From an uncultured Pseudomonadota bacterium (GTDB lineage: Bacteria; Myxococcota_A; UBA796; GCA-2862545): a stretch of DNA of 64,000 nt. Made by a program: the position numbers and the translations under genes. The first letter of the stretch is position 1; each line of letters begins with the position of its first letter. The stretch covers positions 92,750 to 156,749 of the forward strand of contig CAIOSP010000045.1 of NCBI GenBank assembly GCA_903861005.1, given 5' to 3'. Shown piece after piece: positions 11,812 to 20,791 of the stretch. The notes under the pieces were generated by a model, which searched no databases, had not been told where the DNA came from, and saw nothing but the letters and a program-made list of their open reading frames with translations.

Positions 11812-13052
11812 CGGTCCAACTCCCCAGCGATGATGTTGAGGCTCGACAGACCCGACACGACGTCACTGAGCGACTGGCCCAGACACATCTGCGGGAACGC
11901 CTGGTAATTGTAGAAGCTGGGACCACGGACACGCCAGCGCCAGGGCTTCTGCGTGCCGTCGCTCACCAGGAAGTACCCGAGCTCTCCGTTGGGAGCCTCG
12001 GTGCCCATGTAGACCTCGCCCGCGGCGGGCTTCATGCCGTGGCCGAACATGTAGTTCTTGAAGTGGTAGATCAAGCCCTCCATGCCGCCGCCCGGGTTGT
12101 TGAGCGCGGTCTTGGTGGGGATGATGACCTCAGGCATGTCGACGTTGACCGGGCCTTCCGGGAAGTCCGCGAGCACCTGCTCGATGATGTCGAGCGACTC
12201 GTAGATCTCGCGGACGCGGACGCGGTAGCGGGCCCAGACGTCGCCGCCAGGCTCGGTGATCACGTCGAACTTCAGCTTCTCGTAGCCGAGGTAGGGCTGG
12301 AGGCGGCGCAGGTCGTGCGGGACGCCGCAGGCGCGGAGCATGGGGCCGGTCAGGCCGTAGCTGATCGCGTCTTCCTTGCTGATCCAGTTCACGCCCTTGC
12401 AGCGGTCGACGAAGATCCGGTTGGTGTTGAGCATGCCCTCCATCTCGCGGGTGGTCTTGCGACCGGCGTCGATGAAGGCCTTCACCATCGGGATGAAGTC
12501 GGCCGGCACGTCGCGCATCACGCCGCCGACGCGGGTGTAGGACGTGGTGAGGCGCGCGCCCGTGACGGCCTCGAAGATGTCGTAGAGCTTCTCGCGTTCG
12601 ATGAACGCCCAGAGCATGACCGAGAACGCGCCCAAGTCCATGGCCTGCAGGCCGACGGACAGGATGTGGTCGGCCACGCGGGACAGCTCGTAGAGCACGA
12701 CGCGGATGGCCGCGCAGCGCGGCGTCACCGTGATGCCCATCATCTTCTCGATCGCGCACGACAGGCCCACGTTGTTGCACAACGGGGACAGGTAGTTCAT
12801 GCGGTCGGAGACGGTGACCGTCTGGTTGTACGTGCGGTGCTCCGAGATCTTCTCGAAGCCGCTGTGCAGGTAGCCGATCTCCAGGTCCATCGACCGGATG
12901 ATCTCACCCTCCAACTCCATGATGGCGCGCAGGGTGCCGTGGGTGGCGGGGTGCTGCGGACCGAAGTTCACGATCATCCGCTTGGAGCCGAGATCGCCTT
13001 CCGTCTGCTCCTCGACCTCCATGGGGAGGCGGGTGGGTCGCTGCATGGCCAT
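11808..13052 (-). CDS. nuoD: NADH-quinone oxidoreductase subunit D
   Basis: This 414-residue 49-kDa-type subunit builds the quinone site with NuoB. The signature NFGPQHPATHG and the following DLEIGYLHSGFEK are complete, as is GPMLRACGVPHDLR. The start at 13052 is 2 bp after the nuoC stop and gives MAMQRPTRLPMEV. An ATG two codons later is equally possible. NuoC and NuoD are separate here, in contrast to the E. coli NuoCD fusion. Confidence 0.97.
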   Translation of the reverse strand: MAMQRPTRLPMEVEEQTEGDLGSKRMIVNFGPQHPATHGTLRAIMELEGEIIRSMDLEIGYLHSGFEKISEHRTYNQTVTVSDRMNYLSPLCNNVGLSCAIEKMMGITVTPRCAAIRVVLYELSRVADHILSVGLQAMDLGAFSVMLWAFIEREKLYDIFEAVTGARLTTSYTRVGGVMRDVPADFIPMVKAFIDAGRKTTREMEGMLNTNRIFVDRCKGVNWISKEDAISYGLTGPMLRACGVPHDLRRLQPYLGYEKLKFDVITEPGGDVWARYRVRVREIYESLDIIEQVLADFPEGPVNVDMPEVIIPTKTALNNPGGGMEGLIYHFKNYMFGHGMKPAAGEVYMGTEAPNGELGYFLVSDGTQKPWRWRVRGPSFYNYQAFPQMCLGQSLSDVVSGLSSLNIIAGELDR

Positions 13053-13054
13053 GC

Positions 13055-13579
13055 TTACTTCTCGTACCGGGGGAACTGATTCCGTTCGCCGCGACCCTGG
13101 AGCGGGTAGTCCTTGCGAAGCGGGTGTCCCTCGTAGCTGAACGGGGTGAGGATTCGGCGCAGGTCGTTGTTGCCGTTGAAGCGGATGCCGTACATGTCCC
13201 AGACCTCGCGCTCGGCCCACGGGGCGGCCTTCCACACGTGGGTCAGGGTGTCGACGGTGGGGTCGGACTCGGGCACCCAGCACTTCACGCGGAAGTAGGA
13301 GTTCCTGGCCAGCGAGTAGAGCTGGTAGACCATCTGGAAACGCTCAGGCGTCTCCATGCCCAAGTAGTCCACGGCCGTGAGGTCCATGAGCATGTCCCAG
13401 CCTTGCTCATCGCGCAGGGCGGTGAGCACCGGGACGATCTGGTCGCGCGCGACCTCGATCCACTTCTGTCCGGACGACTCGGCCACGGCCAGCACCGCGG
13501 TCGGAAACCGAGCCTGGATGAAGTCGATCGCCGCTGTTTCCTGGTCCACCGAGCCCTCCGTCCCGCCGTGCGGGATCAT
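13055..13579 (-). CDS. nuoC: NADH-quinone oxidoreductase subunit C
   Basis: This 174-residue 30-kDa-type peripheral subunit has the family signature in [18 protein letters not shown] and [13 protein letters not shown]. Its ATG overlaps the nuoB stop (ATGA). The protein has no cofactor and stabilises the NuoB/NuoD interface. Confidence 0.97.
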   Translation of the reverse strand: MIPHGGTEGSVDQETAAIDFIQARFPTAVLAVAESSGQKWIEVARDQIVPVLTALRDEQGWDMLMDLTAVDYLGMETPERFQMVYQLYSLARNSYFRVKCWVPESDPTVDTLTHVWKAAPWAEREVWDMYGIRFNGNNDLRRILTPFSYEGHPLRKDYPLQGRGERNQFPRYEK

Positions 13580-14055
13580 GCGTGGCTGTCGAGCCGTTCC
13601 AGCTTGACCAGCTCTTGGATCTTGATGACCGCGTCGATCAGGCTCTCAGGCCGCGGCGGGCATCCGGGGATGTACACGTCCACCGGAACGAAGCGGTCGA
13701 TTCCCTGAATCATGGCGTAGGTGTCGAAGATGCCGCCGCAGGACGCGCAGGCACCCATCGAGATGCACCACTTGGGCTCGGGCATCTGCTCCCAGATCTT
13801 CTGGAGGACCGGCAGCATCTTGAGCGAGATGCGACCCGACACGATCATCAGGTCAGACTGACGCGGCGAGAAGCGGATGGCCTCCGCGCCGAACCGGGAC
13901 AGGTCGTAGCGAGACGACAGCGTGCCCATCATCTCGATGGCGCAGCAGGCCACACCAAAGGGCATGGGCCAGAGGCTGTTCGCACGGCCCCAGTTGAGCA
14001 GCTCTTCCACGCGCGTGGTCAACGCGCCTTCAGGCGACCAGTTCTCTAGTCCCAC
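13576..14055 (-). CDS. nuoB: NADH-quinone oxidoreductase subunit B (cluster N2)
   Basis: This 159-residue subunit carries the terminal 4Fe-4S cluster N2. The ligands are visible as the tandem Cys in [10 protein letters not shown], the Cys of MGACASCGG and the Cys of [10 protein letters not shown] chose the GTG at 14055 because GGAGG lies six bases upstream; it overlaps nuoA by 10 bp. A second in-frame GTG at 14076 has no comparable ribosome-binding site. Confidence 0.97.
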   Translation of the reverse strand: MGLENWSPEGALTTRVEELLNWGRANSLWPMPFGVACCAIEMMGTLSSRYDLSRFGAEAIRFSPRQSDLMIVSGRISLKMLPVLQKIWEQMPEPKWCISMGACASCGGIFDTYAMIQGIDRFVPVDVYIPGCPPRPESLIDAVIKIQELVKLERLDSHA

Positions 14056-14396
14056 TCGAGACCTCCGCGCTTCCACAGGTAGACCAGACCGGAGCTAAGG
14101 ACGGCAAAAAACAGGCCGACCTCGATGAGCCCGGGGACGCCGAGCTGCTTGTACAGCACGGCCCACGGGATCATGAACACCGTCTCGATGTCGAAGAGGA
14201 TGAACATAATGGCGACAAGGTAGAACCGAACGGAGAACCGCTCGCGGGCGTCCGACTGGATCGGCACGCCGCACTCGTAGGTCTCGTTCTTGATGGCGTT
14301 GGGGGCGTACGGCGAGATCAGGTGCGATGCACCCAGAATTGCCGAGCCGAGCAGGACCGCGATCGCCGCGTAGATGGCCGCGTATGTCCACTGCAT
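14046..14396 (-). CDS. nuoA: NADH-quinone oxidoreductase subunit A; first gene of the operon
   Basis: This 116-residue membrane subunit has three predicted helices. The conserved loop [20 protein letters not shown] and the helix [17 protein letters not shown] are diagnostic. The start at MQWTYAA follows GGGGAG four bases upstream. The operon reads leftwards from here through at least thirteen complex I genes with overlaps or gaps under 10 bp. The 182 bp to the divergent gene at 14579 should contain its promoter, though I see no convincing -35/-10 pair. Confidence 0.96.
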   Translation of the reverse strand: MQWTYAAIYAAIAVLLGSAILGASHLISPYAPNAIKNETYECGVPIQSDARERFSVRFYLVAIMFILFDIETVFMIPWAVLYKQLGVPGLIEVGLFFAVLSSGLVYLWKRGGLEWD

Positions 14397-14578
14397 GGGA
14401 CTCCCCGGGGGAAGGGCGACGCAGCTAACCGTCGACCCCCACGGGGGCAATGCGGGAGCGCGACGCTTTGGGCTCGCGCTGCGATCGAGGTCGAATAGTC
14501 GGACCGCGCGACGGATCGTCCTACGCCGTCAAACGTCGTCGCCGCGTCGGTTCGCCGCGCGCGGGCTATAAGACCGTC

Positions 14579-15484
14579 ATGCGCACCCTCCCCCTCGCGA
14601 TCTTTCTGCTAGCCGCCGCGTGTGGTCGTCCCCCTGACGCGCGGCCCACGTCTGCGCGCCTGTCGGGCACCGCGGTGGTCGGCCAGACCGCCCCGGACTC
14701 GTCTCGCATCCCGCCCGGCCCCACCGACGGCTTCGTCGCGCTCGGGCCAGGGTTCGAGTACGCCCGATTCACGCTGCCCGACGCGACCGCGCCCGGCGAT
14801 CACCTCCTGCGGGTCGTGCGGATCGACGCCAAGGTCGCGCACCTCAAGCTGGAGGCGTCGTCGGTGGGCGACCGCTTCCCGCGCGTCGCCTCCGGCTGGG
14901 CCGGCGACGCGCCCGTGGTCGCGGTGATCAACGCCGCGATGTTCAAGAAGGACATGCGCACCAACCTGGGGTTCCTCCGCGTCGGCGACCACGTGCAGAA
15001 CGGCGCGTGGGCCAAGGAGGAGAACAGCCTGCTCGCCTTGGATCCGCTCGACGCCGCCGATCCGTCCGCCACCCTCGCCAACCTGTCGTGCGCCGACCGC
15101 GACGCGCTGGTCGGCCGCTACCACACGCTGGTCCAGTCGATCCGCATGGTGGGCTGTGCGCGGGACAACGTATGGGCGCCTGACGAGCGCCCCTGGTCCG
15201 CGGCGCTCACCGGCGCGGACGGCCAGGGTCGGCTGCTGCTGCTGTTCGTGCGCTCGCCCTACACCATGCACGCGCTGGTCGACATGCTGCTGGCGCTCCC
15301 GCTGGATCTGGTCGCGCTGCACTACGGGGACGGAGGCCCGCCCGCGTCGCTGTTCGTCCGCGCCCCAGGCTTTGAGGAGCGCAACGTCGGCAGCTTCGAG
15401 GCGCGGGCCCACGAGAAGGACGACAACGTCGTCGAGTGGCCCCTGCCCAACGTGCTCGTCGCCACCCCAGGTGACGCGCGCTGA
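14579..15484 (+). CDS. Lipoprotein with phosphodiester glycosidase (NAGPA/DUF2233)-like domain
   Basis: This 301-residue protein starts with a lipoprotein signal ending LLAAAC, then a Pro/Thr-rich spacer. The rest resembles the NAGPA/DUF2233 fold: VVAVINAAMF in the first half, QSIRMVG in the middle, and LHYGDGGPPASLFV near the end, corresponding to the family's DGG-(S/P)xxL catalytic region. Known members remove GlcNAc from phosphodiester-linked glycans. The substrate here is unknown. It is divergent from nuoA and only 31 bp before the lipase-like gene, so the two may be co-transcribed. Confidence 0.72.
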   Translation: MRTLPLAIFLLAAACGRPPDARPTSARLSGTAVVGQTAPDSSRIPPGPTDGFVALGPGFEYARFTLPDATAPGDHLLRVVRIDAKVAHLKLEASSVGDRFPRVASGWAGDAPVVAVINAAMFKKDMRTNLGFLRVGDHVQNGAWAKEENSLLALDPLDAADPSATLANLSCADRDALVGRYHTLVQSIRMVGCARDNVWAPDERPWSAALTGADGQGRLLLLFVRSPYTMHALVDMLLALPLDLVALHYGDGGPPASLFVRAPGFEERNVGSFEARAHEKDDNVVEWPLPNVLVATPGDAR

Positions 15485-15487
15485 TCC

Positions 15488-15513
15488 GGTGTTATTAGAC
15501 ACCAAACGGTGTC
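15488..15513. promoter_or_regulatory. Alternating inverted repeats directly before the lipase-like gene
   Basis: Three alternating half-sites, GGTGT (15488), ACACC (15499) and GGTGT (15508), allow two mutually exclusive hairpins or two overlapping operator dyads. The second dyad is perfect: GACACC-AAAC-GGTGTC. It ends 2 bp before the ATG at 15516, which leaves no room for a ribosome-binding site. The first spacer TATTAG could serve as a -10 element. It could be a repressor operator or a structured leader. Confidence 0.4.
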
Positions 15514-15515
15514 AC

Positions 15516-16763
15516 ATGAACAACTGGTACGCGATCAAGGCCCTCCTGCACGACGCGGTCGACGCCACCGCCAACCTCGTCGGCGAAGGCCACGACTCGG
15601 CCGCTCGGCTGGTGCGACGCGCGACCGCGGACACCGGCGCAATCGGAGACGCGGTCGCGGCGGTGGACGACGTCCGCAACGTGATCACCGGCGGCGTGCT
15701 CGGCGCGGTGCGCGGCGTGAACCGTGGCCTGGAGACGCTGTCGGACCGCGCCCTCCGCACGCTCGGCGAGGCCGCCGAGGTGGAGCGCGACCGCGCGGTC
15801 GAGGCGCCGATCCCGCTGCGCTCGGACCTCCCCGCGAGCGGGCGCCTGCTTGGGGACGCGGCGCTCGGCTTCCTCAACGGCGCGGTGGGCGATCACCTGT
15901 CCACGCGCGCCAACGGCCTCGACATGGGCTTGGTCCTGCGGCACGGCGACCGCTACCTGCCGCCGGACGAAATCCGGATCGACGGAGCGACCCGTCGGCT
16001 GGTCGTGCTGATCCACGGACTGTCGACGACCGAGTGGTCGTGGTGCCTGGACGCGCACAACATCTGGGGCGACCCGCAGACCCAGTTCGGCGCGCTGCTC
16101 GAGCGCGACCTAGGCTTCACGCCGGTCTTCGTCCGGTACAACAGCGGGCGTCGCGTGGAGCGCAACGGGCGCGCGCTGTCGGAGGCGCTCGACGCGCTTG
16201 TCGCCTCGTGGCCCGGGCCCCTCGACGAGATCGTGCTCCTGGGGCACAGCATGGGCGGCTTGGTCGCGCGCGCCGCCTTGCAGACCGCGAACCAGTCCGG
16301 TGCCGCGTGGCGGACCAAGGTCACCCGCGTGATCGCGCTGGGGACGCCGCATCAGGGCGCGCCGTTCGCGCGGTTTGGAGAGCAAGCTGCGGGCGCGCTC
16401 GGCGCGGTCGATGTTCCGGCGACGCGGATCTTGTCGCAGCTGATCCGTGGACGCAGCGCCGGGATCCGTGATCTGGAGCTCGGTGTCGTGGCTTCCCAGG
16501 AGGCGCCTCTCGACGCCGACCTCTCTTGGCACTTCTTCGCGGGGAGCGCGGCGCCCGAAGTCAGCGCCCCGCTGGCGGCGTGGCTCGGCGACCTGCTCGT
16601 GCCGGTGTCGAGCGCGCACGGTCCCGCGGACGCCTCCGGCGCGATCGAGCGGCAGCACGTCGGCGGCGTGCTCCACCACCAGCTCCAGAACCACCGCGAG
16701 GTGTACGAGCAGGTACGGCGCGCCTGCGTTGGCGCCGTTGGATCCGTGCAAACCGAGGTGTAA
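15516..16763 (+). CDS. Lipase/esterase-like alpha/beta hydrolase (PGAP1-like)
   Basis: This 415-residue protein has an Ala/Val-rich, mostly helical N-terminal region of about 150 residues. A hydrolase domain follows, with the oxyanion segment VLIHGLSTTEWSW, the nucleophile elbow GHSMGG (Ser245) and VIALGTPHQGAPFARFG, typical of lipases and PGAP1-like esterases. A candidate catalytic His lies in the C-terminal LHHQLQNHREVY. No signal peptide is visible. The start is uncertain: ATG15516 lacks a Shine-Dalgarno sequence, and an in-frame GTG at 15489 would add nine residues including two rare TTA codons. Confidence 0.8.
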   Translation: MNNWYAIKALLHDAVDATANLVGEGHDSAARLVRRATADTGAIGDAVAAVDDVRNVITGGVLGAVRGVNRGLETLSDRALRTLGEAAEVERDRAVEAPIPLRSDLPASGRLLGDAALGFLNGAVGDHLSTRANGLDMGLVLRHGDRYLPPDEIRIDGATRRLVVLIHGLSTTEWSWCLDAHNIWGDPQTQFGALLERDLGFTPVFVRYNSGRRVERNGRALSEALDALVASWPGPLDEIVLLGHSMGGLVARAALQTANQSGAAWRTKVTRVIALGTPHQGAPFARFGEQAAGALGAVDVPATRILSQLIRGRSAGIRDLELGVVASQEAPLDADLSWHFFAGSAAPEVSAPLAAWLGDLLVPVSSAHGPADASGAIERQHVGGVLHHQLQNHREVYEQVRRACVGAVGSVQTEV

Positions 16764-16777
16764 CGCAGAGCGTATCC

Positions 16778-16802
16778 GCCGAGAATACGTATCCATCTCG
16801 GC
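16778..16802. terminator. Hairpin downstream of the lipase-like gene
   Basis: GCCGAGA and TCTCGGC form perfect 7-bp arms around an 11-base loop that itself contains the palindrome ATACGTAT. It begins 15 bp after the stop at 16763. There is no T-tract, so it may be a non-canonical terminator, an mRNA 3'-end structure, or an operator for the next gene. Confidence 0.35.
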
Positions 16803-16912
16803 AACGAAACGAGCGCGTGAAAGGCTGTTGTCAGCCTACCCCGGCCGACTCGCGGGCTAGTTGCTAGGCACCCGTAGGGCGCTCGAATCTGCAGCCCCGA
16901 GCCGAGTCGACC

Positions 16913-17566
16913 ATGAACGCGTTCGCCCCTCCTCCCCTCCCCGCATTCCTCCGTGGCCTCAACGCGAAGGCCGCGGAGCGTATCCGGGACGAGAACAGAT
17001 CCGTCGACGCTCAGGGTGTTCTCATTCGAACCGCGCGCGCCTCGGAATTATCGTCGGTAGCGACGTTCAGACATGCTGGCCGGGGAGAGGAATTGAACCT
17101 GTACATCCGATGCGAGTGCGCCGCGCTCCACGACGAGCCGCTCACCAGCCGCGCGGCGCGCGTGACGGCGTTGTTGTCGTCGCCGGAGATGTGCCACATC
17201 GCCGGTGAGCGTTGGACGCCTCCGAACCTAGGGAAGGCGAGCGCCGCCGAGGCGCCGGATCCGATCCACACGCTGGCCGATCTGCGCGTGTGGAGCCCCG
17301 CTCCCGCGACCGACGACGTCGCCTACCGCCTGGCGCGCTCCAATGGCCGCGACGGCGACCGCGGTTGCGACATGGTCGCGACCCTCTGGATGGAGAGCAC
17401 CGCGCCGGACCAGCTCGTGCTCCGGATCCGTCGCGACCGTTTCCCCGGCGGCAAGCCATCCAACATCGACGAGCTCGTCGCGTGGCTACAGGATCGGGTT
17501 CGCGGCGTCGTCGAGATCGGCGACGTCGATCGCTTCGGCGTGCCCGGCCCCATCGCCGCGAAGTAG
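16913..17566 (+). CDS. Protein of unknown function
   Basis: This 217-residue protein starts with MNAFAPPPLPAFL and has no signal peptide or membrane segment. I recognise no domain. The middle contains several His/Cys residues, and the C-terminal third (QLVLRIRRDRFPGG, then a short amphipathic helix) looks globular. Its flanks, 149 bp upstream and 236 bp downstream, are long for this compact region, so it is probably a single-gene transcript. The frame could be an overprediction, but the codon third-position GC bias supports it. Confidence 0.55.
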   Translation: MNAFAPPPLPAFLRGLNAKAAERIRDENRSVDAQGVLIRTARASELSSVATFRHAGRGEELNLYIRCECAALHDEPLTSRAARVTALLSSPEMCHIAGERWTPPNLGKASAAEAPDPIHTLADLRVWSPAPATDDVAYRLARSNGRDGDRGCDMVATLWMESTAPDQLVLRIRRDRFPGGKPSNIDELVAWLQDRVRGVVEIGDVDRFGVPGPIAAK

Positions 17567-17802
17567 CGAACGGGTCCGGAGCGGCCCGGCGCGAAGGTGC
17601 GCCACGCCCCTGATGCGCGGCCCAACTCGACCGCCACGTCGCGCGGACGACGCGCACACGCGCCCACCGTCATCCGTGAAGGCGATGGCTTGCCGCCTGC
17701 CACACCGATCGGACGGCGTCCGGCTCACGTTGGACGGGAGGTGGGGCCAGCCGCGGGCCGCGCACCTGTAGGCGGGCACCACCGCGCGCGCCTCAACCAA
17801 AC

Positions 17803-18509
<707 letters not shown>

Positions 18510-18513
<4 letters not shown>

Positions 18514-19346
18514 ACGTCCTCCGACAGCGGAAACAAGTGCAGGTTCACCTGCACGACGCGCCGCTTCAAGCCGGGGGCGGAGTCGCAGAGGTCCAGCATC
18601 CTAGCCTGGAGCGCATTGAGATGCTCTTTCAGTACGGGCATGAGCTCAGGCGGGATCGCCACGGTCAAGCCCAGGTAGTGTCGGTCTGCCGGGGCCACTT
18701 CGCCGATGGCCGCCTTGGAGCGCTCGGCCATGTCCCGGTGATAATTGTGGACGGCCAGGCTTCCGACCTCGCGGGGGGTGACCACGCTGACCTCGGCCGG
18801 GCGCAGCGCGCCGTCCGGCCCGGGCGCCAGCATCCCGAGCCGCTGAAGCAGCTCAAGCGCCTCGGTCGCCTCGTCCAAGCTGATCCGCGGCCGTAGGACC
18901 GCCGCCACCGACTCGGGCGTCGCGCGGAAGGCCGGCAAGGCCGCCAGCTCGCGGATGGTCGGGAGGTAGCCGCGGGACAGGTAGACGAACGCGTCGCCGT
19001 CGATGTGACGGGCCGCGCGGAAACGGCGCTCGGCGCTGATCCGCACCCACGCGTCGTTGCGCGCCTCGTCGGTCGCCGCTTGATCCAGCTCAACCAGCGC
19101 GCAGAAGAACGCGGTCTGGTCGGCGTCCAGCTTCATGGCGTGCGCGAACGACAGGGCGGCCGCGTCGCTCAGGTTGCGCTTGCGAGAGATCACCTGGAGC
19201 AGGAGGCTCGGCGACTTCTGGCCTGCGAGGCGCGCGAACAGACGATGGCTGAAGCGCGGGTTGGCGGACTTGCGCGCGTCGAACCACGCGCCGAGGAAGG
19301 CTCGGTAGTCGAGGAAGGCGAACAGATCGGGGGGAACTTCGGTCAC
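18510..19346 (-). CDS. TIGR02147 family protein (DUF4423-type)
   Basis: This 278-residue cytoplasmic protein from GTG19346 begins with the family-typical FLDYRAFLGAWFDARK. A helix-turn-helix-like part (SPSLLLQVISRKRNLSDAAALSFAHAMKL) and a DUF4423-like middle and C-terminal region follow. Members are known mostly from Fibrobacter, Bdellovibrio and myxobacterial genomes and are thought to be regulators; no reaction is established. It overlaps the poly-Gly lipoprotein gene by 4 bp, and the pair reads away from the metalloprotease-like lipoprotein. An upstream in-frame ATG at 19430 would add an untypical 28-residue leader. Confidence 0.85.
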
Positions 19347-19563
19347 GGTGTACTCACGCCGTCGGTATACGCCATGCTCGACGCACACAGCAATCGCACA
19401 CCCCGTCGCTGACGCGCTCCTGGGGGTCAACGCAGCCCTGCTCTGCGTGTGGACGCATGCGTACTCTCAGCGAGAACAATATCGCGCCGCGTTCGCGCCA
19501 GGTTGGGGATCGTCGACCCGCGCAGACCGCGGTATCCGTAGGCTCCCCCAGCCAAGGTGCCCG

Positions 19564-20670
19564 ATGAAGCGCGTCCTCGCCCTCTGCCTGCTCGCCGCCT
19601 GCCAGACTCCGGAGCCCGCCACCGACACGGACTCCGACATTCCGAGCGACACGGACAGCACGAGCGGCGGCGGCGGTGGCGGTGGCGGTGGCGGTGGCGC
19701 CGGCGGTGGCGGTGGCGCCGGCGGTGGCGCCGGCGGCGGCGCCGACACGGACTCGCCCTCGACCGGCAGCTCCCCGCTCGTCGACCCCACCTGTACCGAC
19801 GGCCAGTATGCCGAGGTCCTGGCCGATCCGAGCGCGAGCCTCGCCGCCGCCAAGTCGTCGTTCAGCGCTGCCGACCCCGGCGCGTTCCTGCTCAACGCGT
19901 TCGACGCCCGCTACCCGATCGGCGCGTTCCTCTTCCAAGGCGGCCTGGACAACCCGGTTAGCGGGAGCTGCCTCACGCAGTTCACCACGGCCAACCAGCG
20001 CAAGTCGGCCGCGGGAATGCTGGACACCGCGAGCACCTTGGTCCACGAGTGCGGGCACTTCTTCGACATTGGGACCAGCACTCAGCGTGGTCAGACCTAC
20101 CACATCCGCGACGACCTCCAGTTCACCTGCAACGGCGGAAGCTACCAGGCCACGCCCGCCCGCTCGCTGATCCAGAAGGACGACTGGGCCGACCTCCGGC
20201 CGCAGTGCCCCGCGCAGGGCACCCACGGCTGCGACAGCTACGCGGACGTCTACCTGGACGGCTCGCCCACCAACGCCACGTTCGAGTCCGGCGACCAGGG
20301 CCTGGACATGGTGATGGAGGAGGCCACCCAGTACGTGAACTCGCTGGCTGCCGACTACGCGTTCGAGGATCACCTGAGCGCCGGCACCCAGATCAGCGCC
20401 AAGGACGGGATCCTCACCTACCTCTGGTACATCGAGCGCTACCTGCACCTGATGCGCACCACCAAGCCCGCCGTGTACCAGACCGTGATGAACACGGCGT
20501 GCTGGCGCGACATGATCCTGAGCGTCTGGGGCCGCGCCTGGCTCTACCTGGACGCCGCCCAGCCCTACCCGAGCCTGGGCCTGGACGACGCCGACCTGAC
20601 CGATCTGGTCCAGGACCCCGTCCTGCTCGAGGAGATCCAGCGCGTCCGCGACGCCTCAGGGTGTAACTGA
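19564..20670 (+). CDS. Lipoprotein with HExxH metalloprotease motif and poly-Gly linker
   Basis: This 368-residue protein has a lipoprotein signal (LCLLAAC, Cys13) and an acidic Asp-Thr-Ser stretch. A Gly/Ala linker at about residues 35-60 and a second Asp-Thr patch follow. The globular domain carries HECGHFFD (His161, Glu162, His165), a zincin-type HExxH motif. MEEATQYVNSLAADY, about 90 residues later, could supply the third Glu ligand as in gluzincins. Several Cys suggest disulfides outside the cytoplasm. I do not recognise the peptidase family, so peptidase activity is inferred from the motif only. It is divergent from the TIGR02147/lipoprotein pair, 217 bp away. Confidence 0.75.
   Translation: MKRVLALCLLAACQTPEPATDTDSDIPSDTDSTSGGGGGGGGGGGAGGGGGAGGGAGGGADTDSPSTGSSPLVDPTCTDGQYAEVLADPSASLAAAKSSFSAADPGAFLLNAFDARYPIGAFLFQGGLDNPVSGSCLTQFTTANQRKSAAGMLDTASTLVHECGHFFDIGTSTQRGQTYHIRDDLQFTCNGGSYQATPARSLIQKDDWADLRPQCPAQGTHGCDSYADVYLDGSPTNATFESGDQGLDMVMEEATQYVNSLAADYAFEDHLSAGTQISAKDGILTYLWYIERYLHLMRTTKPAVYQTVMNTACWRDMILSVWGRAWLYLDAAQPYPSLGLDDADLTDLVQDPVLLEEIQRVRDASGCN
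19666..19743. repeat. GGC/GGT/GCC repeat encoding a Gly/Ala linker
   Basis: These 26 codons of mixed GGC, GGT and GCC encode a Gly run interrupted by Ala. In contrast to the pure GCC run at 17839, the synonymous codons vary, which suggests selection on the amino acids and an older or repaired repeat. Confidence 0.8.
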
Positions 20671-20717
20671 CCCTCGTCCATCGGGCGGTCCGAGGGGGAC
20701 TGCTCCGGCGCGCTCCA

Positions 20718-20746
20718 TTGACAACGGGCGGCGAGGCGGCGAGAAT
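20718..20746 (+). promoter_or_regulatory. Sigma-70-type promoter of the rho-rpmE-prfA cluster
   Basis: TTGACA (20718-20723) and GAGAAT (20741-20746) are separated by 17 bp, giving a perfect -35 and a 4/6 -10 element. It lies 46 bp before the Rho-homologue start and after a gene on the same strand. Confidence 0.6.
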
Positions 20747-20791
20747 CGGCGCCCGCCCTCCTTCCCCGCCCCGCCCTCCCGGAACGCCCCG

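Noticed and set aside
14566..14579. TATAAG as a -10 element for the phosphodiester-glycosidase-like gene
   Set aside because: It lies only about 8 bases before the ATG and has no matching -35 element.
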